DNA of 64,000 nucleotides from Methylobacterium segetis (GTDB taxonomy: Bacteria; Pseudomonadota; Alphaproteobacteria; Rhizobiales; Beijerinckiaceae). Within the stretch, counting starts at the first letter, position 1; each line of letters begins with the position of its first letter. Location of the stretch: positions 21,627-85,626 of the forward strand of contig NZ_SMNT01000006.1 of the NCBI RefSeq assembly GCF_004348265.1. Direction: 5' to 3'. This document shows, piece after piece, positions 30,324 through 38,715 of the stretch. Position numbers and translations under genes: made by a program. Below the pieces are notes generated by a model, which was given only the letters and a program-made list of their open reading frames with translations, was not told the origin of the DNA and did not search any database.

Positions 30324-30521
30324 TCACCCCCACAAATTGGCTCGGCCGGCACGCTGACCGGCTTGCCGAGCAGCCGCCTCGCGGGCGGCAACATCAGTCG
30401 CGGCCTCGTGCAGAGTGCCCGGCGCAATTTCGCGCTCGGTGCCGTTACCGACGCCTCCGGCATCACCGGGATCGACCGGCGGCTTTGAGATGGCATGCGG
30501 GCTGTTCAGCTCGACGTTCAT
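30324..30521 (-). CDS. 65-residue hypothetical protein
   Basis: ATG 30521 (MNVELNSPHAISKPPVDPGD) overlaps the upstream stop (ATGA). The rest is Ala/Arg-rich and helical (AATDVAAREAAARQAGQRAG). A competing plus-strand frame at 30297-30488 has weaker support because it lacks such coupling. Convergent with the 37-residue membrane gene, 10 bp apart. Confidence 0.5.
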   Translation of the reverse strand: MNVELNSPHAISKPPVDPGDAGGVGNGTEREIAPGTLHEAATDVAAREAAARQAGQRAGRANLWG

Positions 30522-30820
30522 GCCTTGCGGACCCAAACCGTGCCGTCGTGGGCGCGGCGTTCAGTGCCGACCGGCTCCTGCGGGCGGGTATCGCGGGGTC
30601 GCTCGACTGCGTGGGCATGGCGCAGGGCAGTCTCGGCCATGCGCTGACCCTCCTCGCGCTCTGCTTTAGCTTTGCGCTCGGCATCCCAGCCGGCGACCTC
30701 AGCCTCGACCTCTTCGCGGATCGCAGCCTTCCGGGCTTCCGGAGTCTCTGCGTAGGGCGTCCTGCCCAGCGTGCGCTGCGCCCATTCGAGGCCCGCTCGC
30801 ATCTCGGATCTGTCGTGCAT
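30518..30820 (-). CDS. 100-residue hypothetical protein
   Basis: Helical, with a charged coiled-coil-like middle (ARKAAIREEVEAEVAGWDAE, RKAKAEREEGQRMAETALRH) and a C-terminal HDGTVWVRKA. Starts 10 bp after the 232-residue coiled-coil gene and overlaps the following gene, so it is the middle of a three-gene minus-strand operon. Confidence 0.6.
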   Translation of the reverse strand: MHDRSEMRAGLEWAQRTLGRTPYAETPEARKAAIREEVEAEVAGWDAERKAKAEREEGQRMAETALRHAHAVERPRDTRPQEPVGTERRAHDGTVWVRKA

Positions 30821-30830
30821 CGTGGAATCC

Positions 30831-31529
30831 TCAGTAATGGTGCTTGCCGGGCTCCCGGCTCGGGATGCAGAGGCCGTGCATGAAGGATCGGTGAGGCACA
30901 GCCGGCGAGGGCAGGCTCACGATGGTCTGGCGACCAGTGCTGCGCCACTTGCGGACGATGTTGGGGTCGTTCGGGTTGTAGCCGTTGACCTCTTTGCCGG
31001 TGCGCGTGTCGATGGCGACTTGGATCCGCTCGTCCGCGTACTCGACACCTGTCGCTGGCTTGCCGTTGTCTGGCTCCGGCGGAGCAAGAGGCTCGCGGCC
31101 GTCGGGCAACTCGCGGTTGGCTTCGCTCACCGCGAAGTTCCCGGCCGTGATCCGCAGCGCGATCTTGGCGAGGGCCCTTGCGGCTTCCTCGTACTCCTCG
31201 ACGGCCTTTACGGCATCGTCGCGCTTCTTCCGAGCAGCCTCATAGATGCCGGTACGCCGTGCCTGCTCTTCCTCGTACTCGGCCGTGTCCAAGAGCGGCA
31301 GCAGGCGCTCGCGCCTCAGCGCGGCACGCTCGGCTCGGTTCTTGGCCGCGTTCATTGCCTCGTCGTGGCAGCGCAGATCCTCATCGGTGCCGTCGAGCAG
31401 GACCGCCTCGCGCTCGTCGACGAGGCGCAGGTGCTCGGCCAGCGCGGCGACGCGCTCGGCCTCTAGGCGGTCGAGTTCCGCCTGAACGTCGGCGGAGGAC
31501 ATCTGCTTCGGCTTCAGCTTTGCGCCCAT
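30831..31529 (-). CDS. Coiled-coil phage-type protein
   Basis: 232 residues from ATG 31529 (MGAKLKPKQMSSADVQAELD). Residues about 10-135 form long charged helices (ELDRLEAERVAALAEHLRLV, NAAKNRAERAALRRERLLPL, YEAARKKRDDAVKAVEEYEE), suggesting a coiled coil or scaffold. The C-terminal third has beta character (DERIQVAIDTRTGKEVNGYN). An upstream open frame to 31796 is Arg/Cys-rich noise. No family recognised. Confidence 0.6.
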   Translation of the reverse strand: MGAKLKPKQMSSADVQAELDRLEAERVAALAEHLRLVDEREAVLLDGTDEDLRCHDEAMNAAKNRAERAALRRERLLPLLDTAEYEEEQARRTGIYEAARKKRDDAVKAVEEYEEAARALAKIALRITAGNFAVSEANRELPDGREPLAPPEPDNGKPATGVEYADERIQVAIDTRTGKEVNGYNPNDPNIVRKWRSTGRQTIVSLPSPAVPHRSFMHGLCIPSREPGKHHY

Positions 31530-31722
31530 GAACCACCCTGAATTGATCGCGGCCTCGTGCACCTTGACCAGCTCGAAACCGACTGGGGCCTGGAGGTGCA
31601 CTTCCCGTTGTTCGACCGGCCGCGGGAGCCGTCGCATGGCGCCCCGAGTGAGGTGATTGCGCCAGCCGAAACGTGCACGAGCAAGCGTGCATTTCGTGCA
31701 TCTCGTGCACGGAGAAGGATTT

Positions 31723-32067
31723 TTAGACGCCGATCCGCTCTGACAGCCGTCTGCGCGAGACGCGCCACCGGGCGCCGTAGAGACGTCCGATGCCATCCAC
31801 CCTGCACCACCGACGAACGGTATCCGGCGAGCATCCCGCGCGTTCGGCAGCCGCCCCGACAGTCAGCAACCGCTCATCGTCCGCGCAGTCCGGCCAGATC
31901 AGGTCGGCGTGGGACGGTGGCGGGGTGAGCACCAAGCCGCCGGCGAGGTAGCGCTGCAGCCGGTCGTTCACGTCGCGCAACTCGTCGAGCAGACCGGCCA
32001 GCACTGGGTCGGCGATGTCGGAAGACGGCCGGGCATCCTCCAGGGCTTGGTGCTCAGACGGCGCCAT
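31723..32067 (-). CDS. Helix-turn-helix protein (excisionase/MerR-like)
   Basis: 114 residues. Residues about 65-112 are a winged-helix motif: LLTVGAAAERAGCSPDTVRR followed by WCRVDGIGRLYGARWRVSRR. The N-terminal half includes a short helical, possibly dimerising, stretch (LAGLLDELRDVNDRLQRYLA). Likely a regulator of the adjacent phage-type genes. Diverges from the DUF6522-like gene. Confidence 0.65.
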   Translation of the reverse strand: MAPSEHQALEDARPSSDIADPVLAGLLDELRDVNDRLQRYLAGGLVLTPPPSHADLIWPDCADDERLLTVGAAAERAGCSPDTVRRWCRVDGIGRLYGARWRVSRRRLSERIGV

Positions 32068-32170
32068 GGGCGCGCTCCGTGGTGGAATAACTTTCCGACT
32101 GCACCTGATCAGAAGGTGATACGGTCAGTCTCAGCCCGCCTCTGCTGCCGAGCTGACGGAGGGCATCAAG

Positions 32171-32446
32171 ATGCGCCTGAAATTCGATCTTCACGACAAA
32201 TGGATCGTGGACCCGCACGAGCTTGCTGCGAAGCTCGGCTCGAATGCGAAAGAGTTGCGTCGGCTGGACGAGCTTGGTCTCGTCATCGTCCGTATCGAAC
32301 CCGGGTCTGGGATCGACGAGGGTAGAGCGCGGGTGACCGTGCGAACCGAGCAGGCCGGCTGGGAAGGCATATTCGACAAGACGGGCGCATTGATCGATGA
32401 GACTCCCTTGCCGCCCGCAAAGCCGCTGAACGAGTTCGCCCACTAG
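32171..32446 (+). CDS. DUF6522-like small protein
   Basis: 91 residues with GGAGGG before ATG 32171. MRLKFDLHDKWIVDPHELAA, then KELRRLDELGLVIVRIEPGS, RARVTVRTEQAGWEGIFDKT. The pattern resembles the short DUF6522 family common in Methylobacteriaceae, by memory only; function unknown. It stands alone on the plus strand upstream of the large inverted repeat. Confidence 0.6.
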   Translation: MRLKFDLHDKWIVDPHELAAKLGSNAKELRRLDELGLVIVRIEPGSGIDEGRARVTVRTEQAGWEGIFDKTGALIDETPLPPAKPLNEFAH

Positions 32447-32517
32447 GCCAGAGCCAAGCGTGCCGCTGAGGGGCTGGCGCTCAGCTGACGCATAGGCGCA
32501 CCTCCGGCCGAACATCA

Positions 32518-32670
32518 TGGGGGTTTGGGGGGTATTGGGGGTTCGTTTCAGCCGCACCCTATGAACTGTCGCGTGCGCTCGCCTGCGCGTCACACACACT
32601 CGTTGTACGAGTTCACTGACAGTTTGCCGCGTTGGCTGAAAACAAACCCCCGAAACCCGCGAAACCCCCA
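32518..32670. repeat. Large nested inverted repeat beside the primase gene; origin candidate
   Basis: An imperfect 35-bp inverted repeat (32518-32552 and 32635-32670) has three G-tracts per arm (on opposite strands). Inside it are a second inverted repeat, AACTGTC with GACAGTT about 60 bp apart, and the hairpin ACTCGT-TGT-ACGAGT. It starts 25 bp past the primase stop. Possible element origin or a bidirectional transcription barrier. Confidence 0.55.
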
Positions 32671-32694
32671 TCCGGAGCGTGCGGAGAGGTGCCA

Positions 32695-35298
32695 TCAGAA
32701 CTGCGCCCCAGCGCGACTTGCCGCCGTGGAGCACAGCGTGAAGCGGTTGCCGTGGCTTCCATCCTCGCGCATCTCGATCTTGTGGCCGTCGACGACGCGC
32801 CCCTTGATCCGGGCCAGCCACTTGCCCAGCCGTCGGCTGTTCACCGCTCCACCGTCGCCGGCCTGGCGCAGCAGCAGGTCGCGGAACTCCGGCGCTACGA
32901 AGTCCTGTACGCTGTAGTCAAAGCTGGTGCCCGGCCGCTTCTCGACAGCGGTCTTGATGATGGCGTTCGTCGTGTAGCCGGAGGAAAGGCTCAGATGCTC
33001 GCGCCAGTGGCCGAACAGCTCTCGGATCGCGGAGAGTTCTGGATCCTCCTCTCGGGCCTGCTCCATGCTCGAGACCGGATCGGCGTGGCCGAGCCAGATC
33101 AGCGGAGCGCGAACCATATCGGACCATTCCTCGTAGCTGCCGATAGGGCCGCAGACCTTCGGCATGCCGGCGACGCGGTAGGCATGGATCATTGTCAGGA
33201 TGGCAGCGACGTAGGCGCCGCGATCGGCCAGGACGCGGGCGATCGGATCGAAGTCGAAGCCGCGGAGCTCGGGCCGCTCGATCTCAGCGTCGAGCGAGCA
33301 GACCAGGGCGCGCCGGGTCATGTCGCCGACCAGCGTCAGGTTGTTGCCCGTCGCAAAGACCGTTGACCGCACCTCGAGCTCCGGCGCCTCGCTCTTGCCC
33401 AGGATTCGCACCTGCACGAGCGGGCGCTCCGTCAGTTGGCAGAGCATTTCGCCGCCGAGTTCGCCGTTCACGTTGTCGATCGACACGACCGGCACAGCAG
33501 CACGCAGCAGGGCGCCGAGCCGCTTCTCGGTCTCCTCCTCGGTCTTGCCGGCCGCAATGACGGGGCAGCGACGGCCGGTTGCGACCGCGGAAGTCAGGTC
33601 GACGAGGTAGCTCTTGCCTGTGCCTGGGCTGTGCGCCCGGATCGCGTGCATCGGCGCTACCGGCAGCGTGCCCCGCACCAGCGCGGTCATCACGCCAGAC
33701 AGCGCTACGGCCCGGTCGACCGGCCCAACGAACGGGAAGCCGCTGAGCAGGTCCTCGACCAGCGCCAGGGCGGCGCCGGCCTCTCGCATGCCCGGCCGCT
33801 CGGGCAGTGTCGGCAGGGTGAAGTTCGGATCGAGGGCGAGGTAGAGCCGCGTTGCGGGATCGTAGCCAGCACGCGCGAGCAGTGTGCCATCGGATCGGAG
33901 CGTCGGCGTCGTTATGATCCCGGCGACCGGCGGCAGGCGCCACTGACCCTCGCGGGCGAGCAGGGTGGCGGTCATCTCGACCGGCGGATTGATATCGAGC
34001 CAGTCCCGCGCCCGCGCGTCGAAGCGCTGGAAGTTCATGATGCGGGAGGCTGCATCGGCGAGGCTGACCGTCGTGAGCGGAGACATCCGGGCGACGGTCG
34101 TGGTGCGCCCTTTCGCGGCCGGCACGTCCTCCAGCACCGGCCGGACGAGTGCGCCGGCCCGGTTGAAAATCTCGACGGGCGAGTCGAGCAGCAGCGCCTC
34201 CATCCGGTCGACGGCCGCCGGCACCTGCCCGGCGATGAAGCGCACGATGGGGCGGGCATCCTCCTGCGGATCCGCGCTCGGATCAGGCCGAGCCTGGCGC
34301 TCCGCGCGACTCTGCTTGGCCGCACCGGATCGCCCCTGACGGCGCCAGCCGTTCTCGGCGGCGTGCCAGAACAGGGTCGCGATCGTGACCGTGCGACCCT
34401 GCGCGAAGGTCGCCCACTTCCTGGAAGTCAGGTCGGGATCGTTGCGGGGCGAGGTGGCCGACCAGCTCTCCCAGAGGTCGCGCCCAGCCTCGCCGAGCCC
34501 GTGATGCAGGGCAAAGCCGATCCGGATCCACTCGTCGTAATCAAAATCGTTCGGGATGCTGGCGAGCGCGTCAGCGATGGTCTCGCGGTCGGGCTTCTCG
34601 TGCGCGCCGAAGCCGCCGGCCTTCCGGCCCTTGGTCTCCCGGGCACGGGCCTCCTGCTTGCGCTCGCGTTGCGTCGCGCCGCCGGCCTTGCGCAGGATCT
34701 CCTCGGCTTCGGCCACGAACTGCCGGAGCGCGCCTTCCGTGGTCTCGGGCAGGTCCGCGAAATCGAGGGTGAGCGGCGAGGCGTCTGGCCAGCGATAGGG
34801 TGCGCGGGTGTCCGGATGGATCCCGAACCCAACGAACTGCTGGCCGCGCGCCAGCACCTCGACCTTGGTAGGCTTCTCGGCCGAATCGTCGCTGAAGGTG
34901 AGCGCGGCGGTCTGGATCTTGTCGACCGGGATCTCGAGGCGGTAGCCGAGCAGTACCTTCGGCTCGCGCCCGATCCGCACGAACGGCGTCGGGCCGAGCA
35001 GATCGTGGGCGCGCTCTGTGACGGCGGCGGCGAGATCTGGTTGCAGCACGTCGATATCGACACCGACGAGCGCTCCGCAGAGCAGGCCCGTGTTGGTGCA
35101 GCCGGGCTCCGCGATCGCCCAGCGCTCGATCTCCTCGGGCGAGGCGCCCAGGCAGCGGCTCTCCCACCGCAGCATAGTCGGCCGCTTACCGGCCGAGGCA
35201 ACGTTCATGGTGGGCCCGGACACCGGCAAGGGGTGGTAGCCGCGCTGCCGGAGGGCGAGGCGCAGTTCGGTCGGGGTGAGAGGCTGGTGAGCTGTCAT
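32695..35298 (-). CDS. Prim-pol / PriCT-2 / helicase-type replication protein
   Basis: 867 residues from ATG 35298. The N-terminal 190 residues have a bifunctional primase-polymerase (AEP) look (GLLCGALVGVDIDVLQPDLA). PriCT-2 follows at about 240-300 (DYDEWIRIGFALHHGLGEAG, WESWSATSPRNDPD). A P-loop helicase/ATPase domain is at about 520-720 (AHSPGTGKSYLVDLTSAVAT, VVSIDNVNGELGGEML, VFATGNNLTLVGDMTRRALV). This is the replication enzyme type used by integrated elements and satellites. It is translationally coupled to the gene before it (ATGA). Confidence 0.85.
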   Translation of the reverse strand: MTAHQPLTPTELRLALRQRGYHPLPVSGPTMNVASAGKRPTMLRWESRCLGASPEEIERWAIAEPGCTNTGLLCGALVGVDIDVLQPDLAAAVTERAHDLLGPTPFVRIGREPKVLLGYRLEIPVDKIQTAALTFSDDSAEKPTKVEVLARGQQFVGFGIHPDTRAPYRWPDASPLTLDFADLPETTEGALRQFVAEAEEILRKAGGATQRERKQEARARETKGRKAGGFGAHEKPDRETIADALASIPNDFDYDEWIRIGFALHHGLGEAGRDLWESWSATSPRNDPDLTSRKWATFAQGRTVTIATLFWHAAENGWRRQGRSGAAKQSRAERQARPDPSADPQEDARPIVRFIAGQVPAAVDRMEALLLDSPVEIFNRAGALVRPVLEDVPAAKGRTTTVARMSPLTTVSLADAASRIMNFQRFDARARDWLDINPPVEMTATLLAREGQWRLPPVAGIITTPTLRSDGTLLARAGYDPATRLYLALDPNFTLPTLPERPGMREAGAALALVEDLLSGFPFVGPVDRAVALSGVMTALVRGTLPVAPMHAIRAHSPGTGKSYLVDLTSAVATGRRCPVIAAGKTEEETEKRLGALLRAAVPVVSIDNVNGELGGEMLCQLTERPLVQVRILGKSEAPELEVRSTVFATGNNLTLVGDMTRRALVCSLDAEIERPELRGFDFDPIARVLADRGAYVAAILTMIHAYRVAGMPKVCGPIGSYEEWSDMVRAPLIWLGHADPVSSMEQAREEDPELSAIRELFGHWREHLSLSSGYTTNAIIKTAVEKRPGTSFDYSVQDFVAPEFRDLLLRQAGDGGAVNSRRLGKWLARIKGRVVDGHKIEMREDGSHGNRFTLCSTAASRAGAQF

Positions 35299-35717
35299 GC
35301 GCCTCCTCCCTCGTGCAGCGGACCGCCGGGCAGGCGCATGGCGTCGAGCATCATAGTTTCGCGCAGAAGGATGCGCGGGTGCCGCTCGGCGTAGCGGGCC
35401 CAGAGCCAAGCACCGCCCTCGTCCGGCACATCACTGCCGTCCTCGTCGGCCGGGCCGGGGACGTGGATCTTCAGCCGCACGCCCGGCGCGAGCTGCTTTA
35501 CGACCGTGAAGGCAGCGTCGTCGGTCGGCAGCGGGGCCATGGGGGCGCCGTGCACGGTCTCCAGCTGCGCGATTTCGGTGCGCGCCATCCGGCGGACCCG
35601 GTAAGTGCGATGCGGGAACCGCTCGAAGAACCGGCGGTCGGCATCGATCACCGGCTCGTTGGCGTCGGTGAGGCGCTTGAGGCGGCGCTGGGCTGTGCGG
35701 GAGAGACCGAGGCTCAT
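35295..35717 (-). CDS. Hypothetical protein of the primase operon
   Basis: 140 residues from ATG 35717, coupled by ATGA overlaps to genes on both sides. Visible segments: MSLGLSRTAQRRLKRLTDAN, then RRMARTEIAQLETVHGAPMA and DDAAFTVVKQLAPGVRLKIH. No family recognised; soluble. Confidence 0.65.
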   Translation of the reverse strand: MSLGLSRTAQRRLKRLTDANEPVIDADRRFFERFPHRTYRVRRMARTEIAQLETVHGAPMAPLPTDDAAFTVVKQLAPGVRLKIHVPGPADEDGSDVPDEGGAWLWARYAERHPRILLRETMMLDAMRLPGGPLHEGGGA

Positions 35718-35914
35718 GCGCGCCCCCATCGATCGGGGGAGGCGTAGGCCAGTTCCGCGATGACGGTTGCGAGCTCGGCAGAGATACCGAACCGGCGGGC
35801 GATGTAGAGATCTTGTCGAAGCGCAGGGGCTGCGGTATTCCCGATAGTGACAGCCGCCAAGCAGTCAGTTTCGGAAGCCCGCCGCAGCCCGCGCTGTGCG
35901 CGGGTTTTCTTCAT
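35714..35914 (-). CDS. 66-residue hypothetical protein
   Basis: ATG 35914 starts 3 bp after the AlpA-like gene ends; the end overlaps the next gene (ATGA). Basic start (MKKTRAQRGLRRASETDC) and a helical C-terminal half (LYIARRFGISAELATVIAEL). Its first codons form a strong hairpin with the opposite strand reading as a terminator. Confidence 0.55.
   Translation of the reverse strand: MKKTRAQRGLRRASETDCLAAVTIGNTAAPALRQDLYIARRFGISAELATVIAELAYASPDRWGRA
35888..35911 (+). terminator. Intrinsic terminator-like hairpin inside a minus-strand gene start
   Basis: CCCGCGC-TGT-GCGCGGG followed by TTTTCTT on the plus strand, at the beginning of the 66-residue gene on the minus strand. In that mRNA it would hide the start region. 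Confidence 0.55.
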
Positions 35915-35917
35915 GGC

Positions 35918-36118
35918 TTAAGCGGCCTCTCGGTTGTACTCGGAGGTCGAGCGTCGACGCCGACTCTCCTTCCAGAGGTCGAGGTCTGCGGTCTCGTAAA
36001 GGACGCGGCGCCCGATCTTGTAGAAGGTCGGGCCATCTCCGCGGGTGCGGGAATGATTGAGGAAGGACGGACTTACCCGGAGATACTGGGCTGCCTCTTC
36101 CACGCTCTTTGCTGACAT
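35918..36118 (-). CDS. AlpA/Xis-like excisionase
   Basis: 66-residue helix-turn-helix domain: SVEEAAQYLRVSPSFLNHSR then PTFYKIGRRVLYETADLDLW, the typical excisionase/AlpA fold used as recombination directionality factor or activator. It lies two genes after the integrase in the same operon, which supports a role in excision. Confidence 0.8.
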   Translation of the reverse strand: MSAKSVEEAAQYLRVSPSFLNHSRTRGDGPTFYKIGRRVLYETADLDLWKESRRRRSTSEYNREAA

Positions 36119-36166
36119 TTGCTCGGGCTCCGCTAGAGGTGCCCCAGCATTGCTGCTCGTGCTCGC

Positions 36167-36658
36167 TCAGTCCCTCGGGGAAAAATCGGGCAGCGCAGAT
36201 TTCTTGTCGAGTATGGGCAGCAGGACTCGGTCGACGAAGGCTTCCTCTCCAAGGTGCTTTCCGAGCACCTGAAGATGAAGCCGGTTGCGCTCATGATCTT
36301 TGGACAGAAGGGCCTGCATCCACGCGCGGGCTAGGAGCGTGAGCCAGAGCGTCTCGATCTCAGTTCGGGCGACGTTCGTCTTTCTTCGAAGCGTGCTCGC
36401 CTTACCAAATATCGTGGTGGCAGATCTCTCAACCCTGGACACGCTCACCTTCGTCCAGCCGGTCAGCTCTCCGGATGCAATTTCTTCGATCCGATCAACG
36501 TGTCCATAAACCCGAGCTGCAGCTAAATCGAAGGCCTTGTTTTCACTGCAGCCAGCAGCTTGAAGAGCAAGCGCATAAGCGATCCAGTATCGATCAGGAT
36601 CGTCGAATAAGGTCTTTCTCGGCCTCCCTCGAGGGCGCCCAGTCTTCGGCGTCACCAT
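36167..36658 (-). CDS. AT-hook-like island protein
   Basis: 163 residues; the N-terminus TPKTGRPRGRPRKTLF is a double GRPR AT-hook-like motif, followed by a helical body (YWIAYALALQAAGCSENKAF, IETLWLTLLARAWMQALLSK). Start ATG 36658 is 19 bp after the integrase stop. Likely DNA-binding; function unknown. Confidence 0.6.
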   Translation of the reverse strand: MVTPKTGRPRGRPRKTLFDDPDRYWIAYALALQAAGCSENKAFDLAAARVYGHVDRIEEIASGELTGWTKVSVSRVERSATTIFGKASTLRRKTNVARTEIETLWLTLLARAWMQALLSKDHERNRLHLQVLGKHLGEEAFVDRVLLPILDKKSALPDFSPRD

Positions 36659-36677
36659 GCTGCCGCTTCCCGACCAG

Positions 36678-37868
36678 CTACGAGGGTGACGAGGCCGGAT
36701 CAGCTCCGCTGTCAGCCTCGAAAAGCCCGACCAAGTCGTCCGCGATCTTCTCGCTCAGCAGACGCACCGGCGCATCCTGGCGCGACACATAGCGTCCGGT
36801 CATCGCAAGCGTCTTGTGCCCCAGAGCGTCCCTCAGGATCAGAGCGTTGGCTCCGAGCGCTGCGCCCCGTGTCGCGAAGCCGTGCCGAAGATCGTGCAGG
36901 CGCAGGTCAGGAGCGCCCGCGCGCTCGCGAACGCGTTCCCAGGTTCGGCGGATGATGTCCTTCGTGATCGGGCCGTTGCCGACATCGTTGCAGAGGATGA
37001 AGTCGGATCGGCGGGGGAGTGGAGTCAGCAGGTCGACCGCCGGCCTTGAGAGGTGGACGTGTCTTGCACCAGCCTTGGTGGTCAGTGGCCGCAGGCTCAG
37101 GAGGCCCGCCCGTAGATCAACGTCCGACCATCGCGCGTTCTGCCACTCACCGACACGGCAGCCAGTGAGGATCAGCAGCTTGATCAATGTCGACGCCTCA
37201 AGGCGCATCTCAGGCGCGGAAAGCTCGTTCCAAACCGCCCGCAACTCGGCGTCGGTCGGCACGCGATCGCGCGCCTCCTCATGGTGCAGCGGAATCCCAC
37301 GACCCGGATTATCAGAGATCAACTCATCCGATACCGCGAGCGAGAGCGCCTTACGCAGCACAGCAAGCTCGTGGTTCGCCGCACGCGGGCGACGACATTG
37401 CTGGGCGTGCCAGCGGCGGATCTCCGACCGGGTAAGATCGCTGAGCCGGGTCGCGCCGAACTGCGGGATCAGCGTCCGGTTGATCATCTCCTCGAAAACC
37501 TTGGCGGTGCTGGCGCGCCGCTTGGGCCGCCAGTGCTGCTCGAGGGCCGTGATCAGTGCATCGCGAACGGTGGGCTCGCGGCGGTGGTGAGCCCGCTCTG
37601 CGGCGGGGTCTTCGCCGCTCGCGACTCGCGCCAGGATCTGCTTGGCACTTCGGCGTGCATCCTCCGGCGTGAGCGCGCCATGCCGCCCGAGCGAGATACG
37701 GCGGGTCGGGTAGGACCGCCCCCGGCCGGCGCGGTACTCCACCAGATAGGTTCGCGAACCGTCCGCGTTCCGCCGGACTGCGAAGCCGTGGAGATCATCA
37801 TCCCTGTGGATTCGCCCGGCTTCCTCCTCGCCGAGAGCGTCCACGAAACGCTTCGTGATTCTCGCCAT
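36678..37868 (-). CDS. int: Tyrosine-type site-specific integrase
   Basis: 396 residues from ATG 37868. The N-terminal arm-binding domain is of the DUF4102 type (DDLHGFAVRRNADGSRTYLV, EYRAGRGRSYPTRRISLGRH), then a core-binding domain and the catalytic domain with Arg in ILTGCRVGEWQNARW, HxxR in HDLRHGFATRG, and the HxxxxxxxxY pattern in LGHKTLAMTGRYVSR. The open frame extends upstream through attR, but that extension is tRNA sequence and was rejected. It faces away from attR, heading the int-AT-hook-xis-primase operon. Confidence 0.93.
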   Translation of the reverse strand: MARITKRFVDALGEEEAGRIHRDDDLHGFAVRRNADGSRTYLVEYRAGRGRSYPTRRISLGRHGALTPEDARRSAKQILARVASGEDPAAERAHHRREPTVRDALITALEQHWRPKRRASTAKVFEEMINRTLIPQFGATRLSDLTRSEIRRWHAQQCRRPRAANHELAVLRKALSLAVSDELISDNPGRGIPLHHEEARDRVPTDAELRAVWNELSAPEMRLEASTLIKLLILTGCRVGEWQNARWSDVDLRAGLLSLRPLTTKAGARHVHLSRPAVDLLTPLPRRSDFILCNDVGNGPITKDIIRRTWERVRERAGAPDLRLHDLRHGFATRGAALGANALILRDALGHKTLAMTGRYVSRQDAPVRLLSEKIADDLVGLFEADSGADPASSPS

Positions 37869-37886
37869 CGCGTCCGCCTCGCCGCG

Positions 37887-37923
37887 TGCCGACAAGGCTC
37901 CTGTGTCGGCACCGTGTCGGCAC
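37887..37923 (+). repeat. Right integrase arm-type sites
   Basis: TCGGCACCGTGTCGGCAC at 37906-37923 matches the copy at 21755-21772 exactly. An inverted single unit, GTGCCGAC at 37887-37894, is also present. They lie between the integrase start codon and attR, where they could also couple integrase expression to binding. Confidence 0.65.
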
Positions 37924-38037
37924 CGAACCTGCAACTTGGCGAAACGTAATGCAAGCCGCGGATCGAAAAACGGTTGTAGCTCAGAGCTTTGTGCAACAAC
38001 AGGCAATCGCTTGCATGCCGGAGCATCTGTTTCCGGC

Positions 38038-38096
<59 letters not shown>

Positions 38097-38108
38097 CGGT
38101 CCCGGCCC

Positions 38109-38525
38109 TCACTCCTTCGGCTCCGTCCCGAGCGGCGTCGGCATCTGCTCGGTGCAGACGACCGGCTTGCCCGACAGGTCCGTCCAGATCACCTCGCGGC
38201 CCTTGCCGCGCAGCTCACGCCGTCCGTCCCCGTAGCGGAAGCCCGATCCGCTCTCCTGTGCCTGCAGGGTCACCGGCTCGCCGCCTGCCGGGCGGACCAC
38301 CGCCGGCCGCCCCGGCTCGGAATTCAGGAATTCCACCGTCAGCAGGGCGTCCTTCGGGCAGGTGAACATCACGCGCCGGGTCGCTGCGGTCTCCGCCTGA
38401 ACGGCCTCGGTCAGGGCCTCCTCGGCGGGTTTGGGAGGCTTCGAATCCTGCGCCGCGACCGGCGGGGAGGCGATCCAGAGGAGGAGCGCCGCGAGGCAGG
38501 GGGAGAGGCGTCCGCAGGCCGGCAT
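38109..38525 (-). CDS. MliC-like periplasmic lysozyme inhibitor (probable)
   Basis: 138 residues with an N-terminal signal peptide (LSPCLAALLLWIASPPVAAQ) from ATG 38525. The mature part has VMFTCPKDALLTVEFLNSEP, AVVRPAGGEPVTLQAQESGS, GFRYGDGRRELRGKG and GKPVVCTE, matching the MliC-type fold (two Cys). Members inhibit c-type lysozyme at the outer membrane or in the periplasm. It begins just outside attR, so it is host sequence. Confidence 0.75.
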   Translation of the reverse strand: MPACGRLSPCLAALLLWIASPPVAAQDSKPPKPAEEALTEAVQAETAATRRVMFTCPKDALLTVEFLNSEPGRPAVVRPAGGEPVTLQAQESGSGFRYGDGRRELRGKGREVIWTDLSGKPVVCTEQMPTPLGTEPKE

Positions 38526-38668
38526 CGTGCATCCTCTTCCCGCGATCGGCGTCGACCGCGCCATCAGGACAGGAGATCACCCCACGAGGCGTGCGCGTGC
38601 AAGCCGAGGGCGAGGCCGGTGCGGTATCAAACCTGCAAGCGATCTCGGAGGCTGTGATCGGACGCACG

Positions 38669-38715
38669 GCCAAACGTTCACAGGATCGCGCGCCGGCTTT
38701 GTGTAAACGTTTACA
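38669..38715 (+). promoter_or_regulatory. Two LacI-type operators upstream of edd
   Basis: TGTAAACGTTTACA at 38702-38715 is a perfect 14-bp palindrome with the central CG of LacI-family sites. A weaker copy, GCCAAACGTTCACA (10 of 14 matching), is at 38669-38682, 33 bp away (about three helical turns). They lie 80-130 bp before edd. The cognate regulator is not in this window. Confidence 0.65.

Noticed and set aside
30297..30488. A 63-codon plus-strand frame.
   Set aside because: The minus-strand frame at 30324-30521 is coupled to its neighbour and more convincing, though this one is not excluded.
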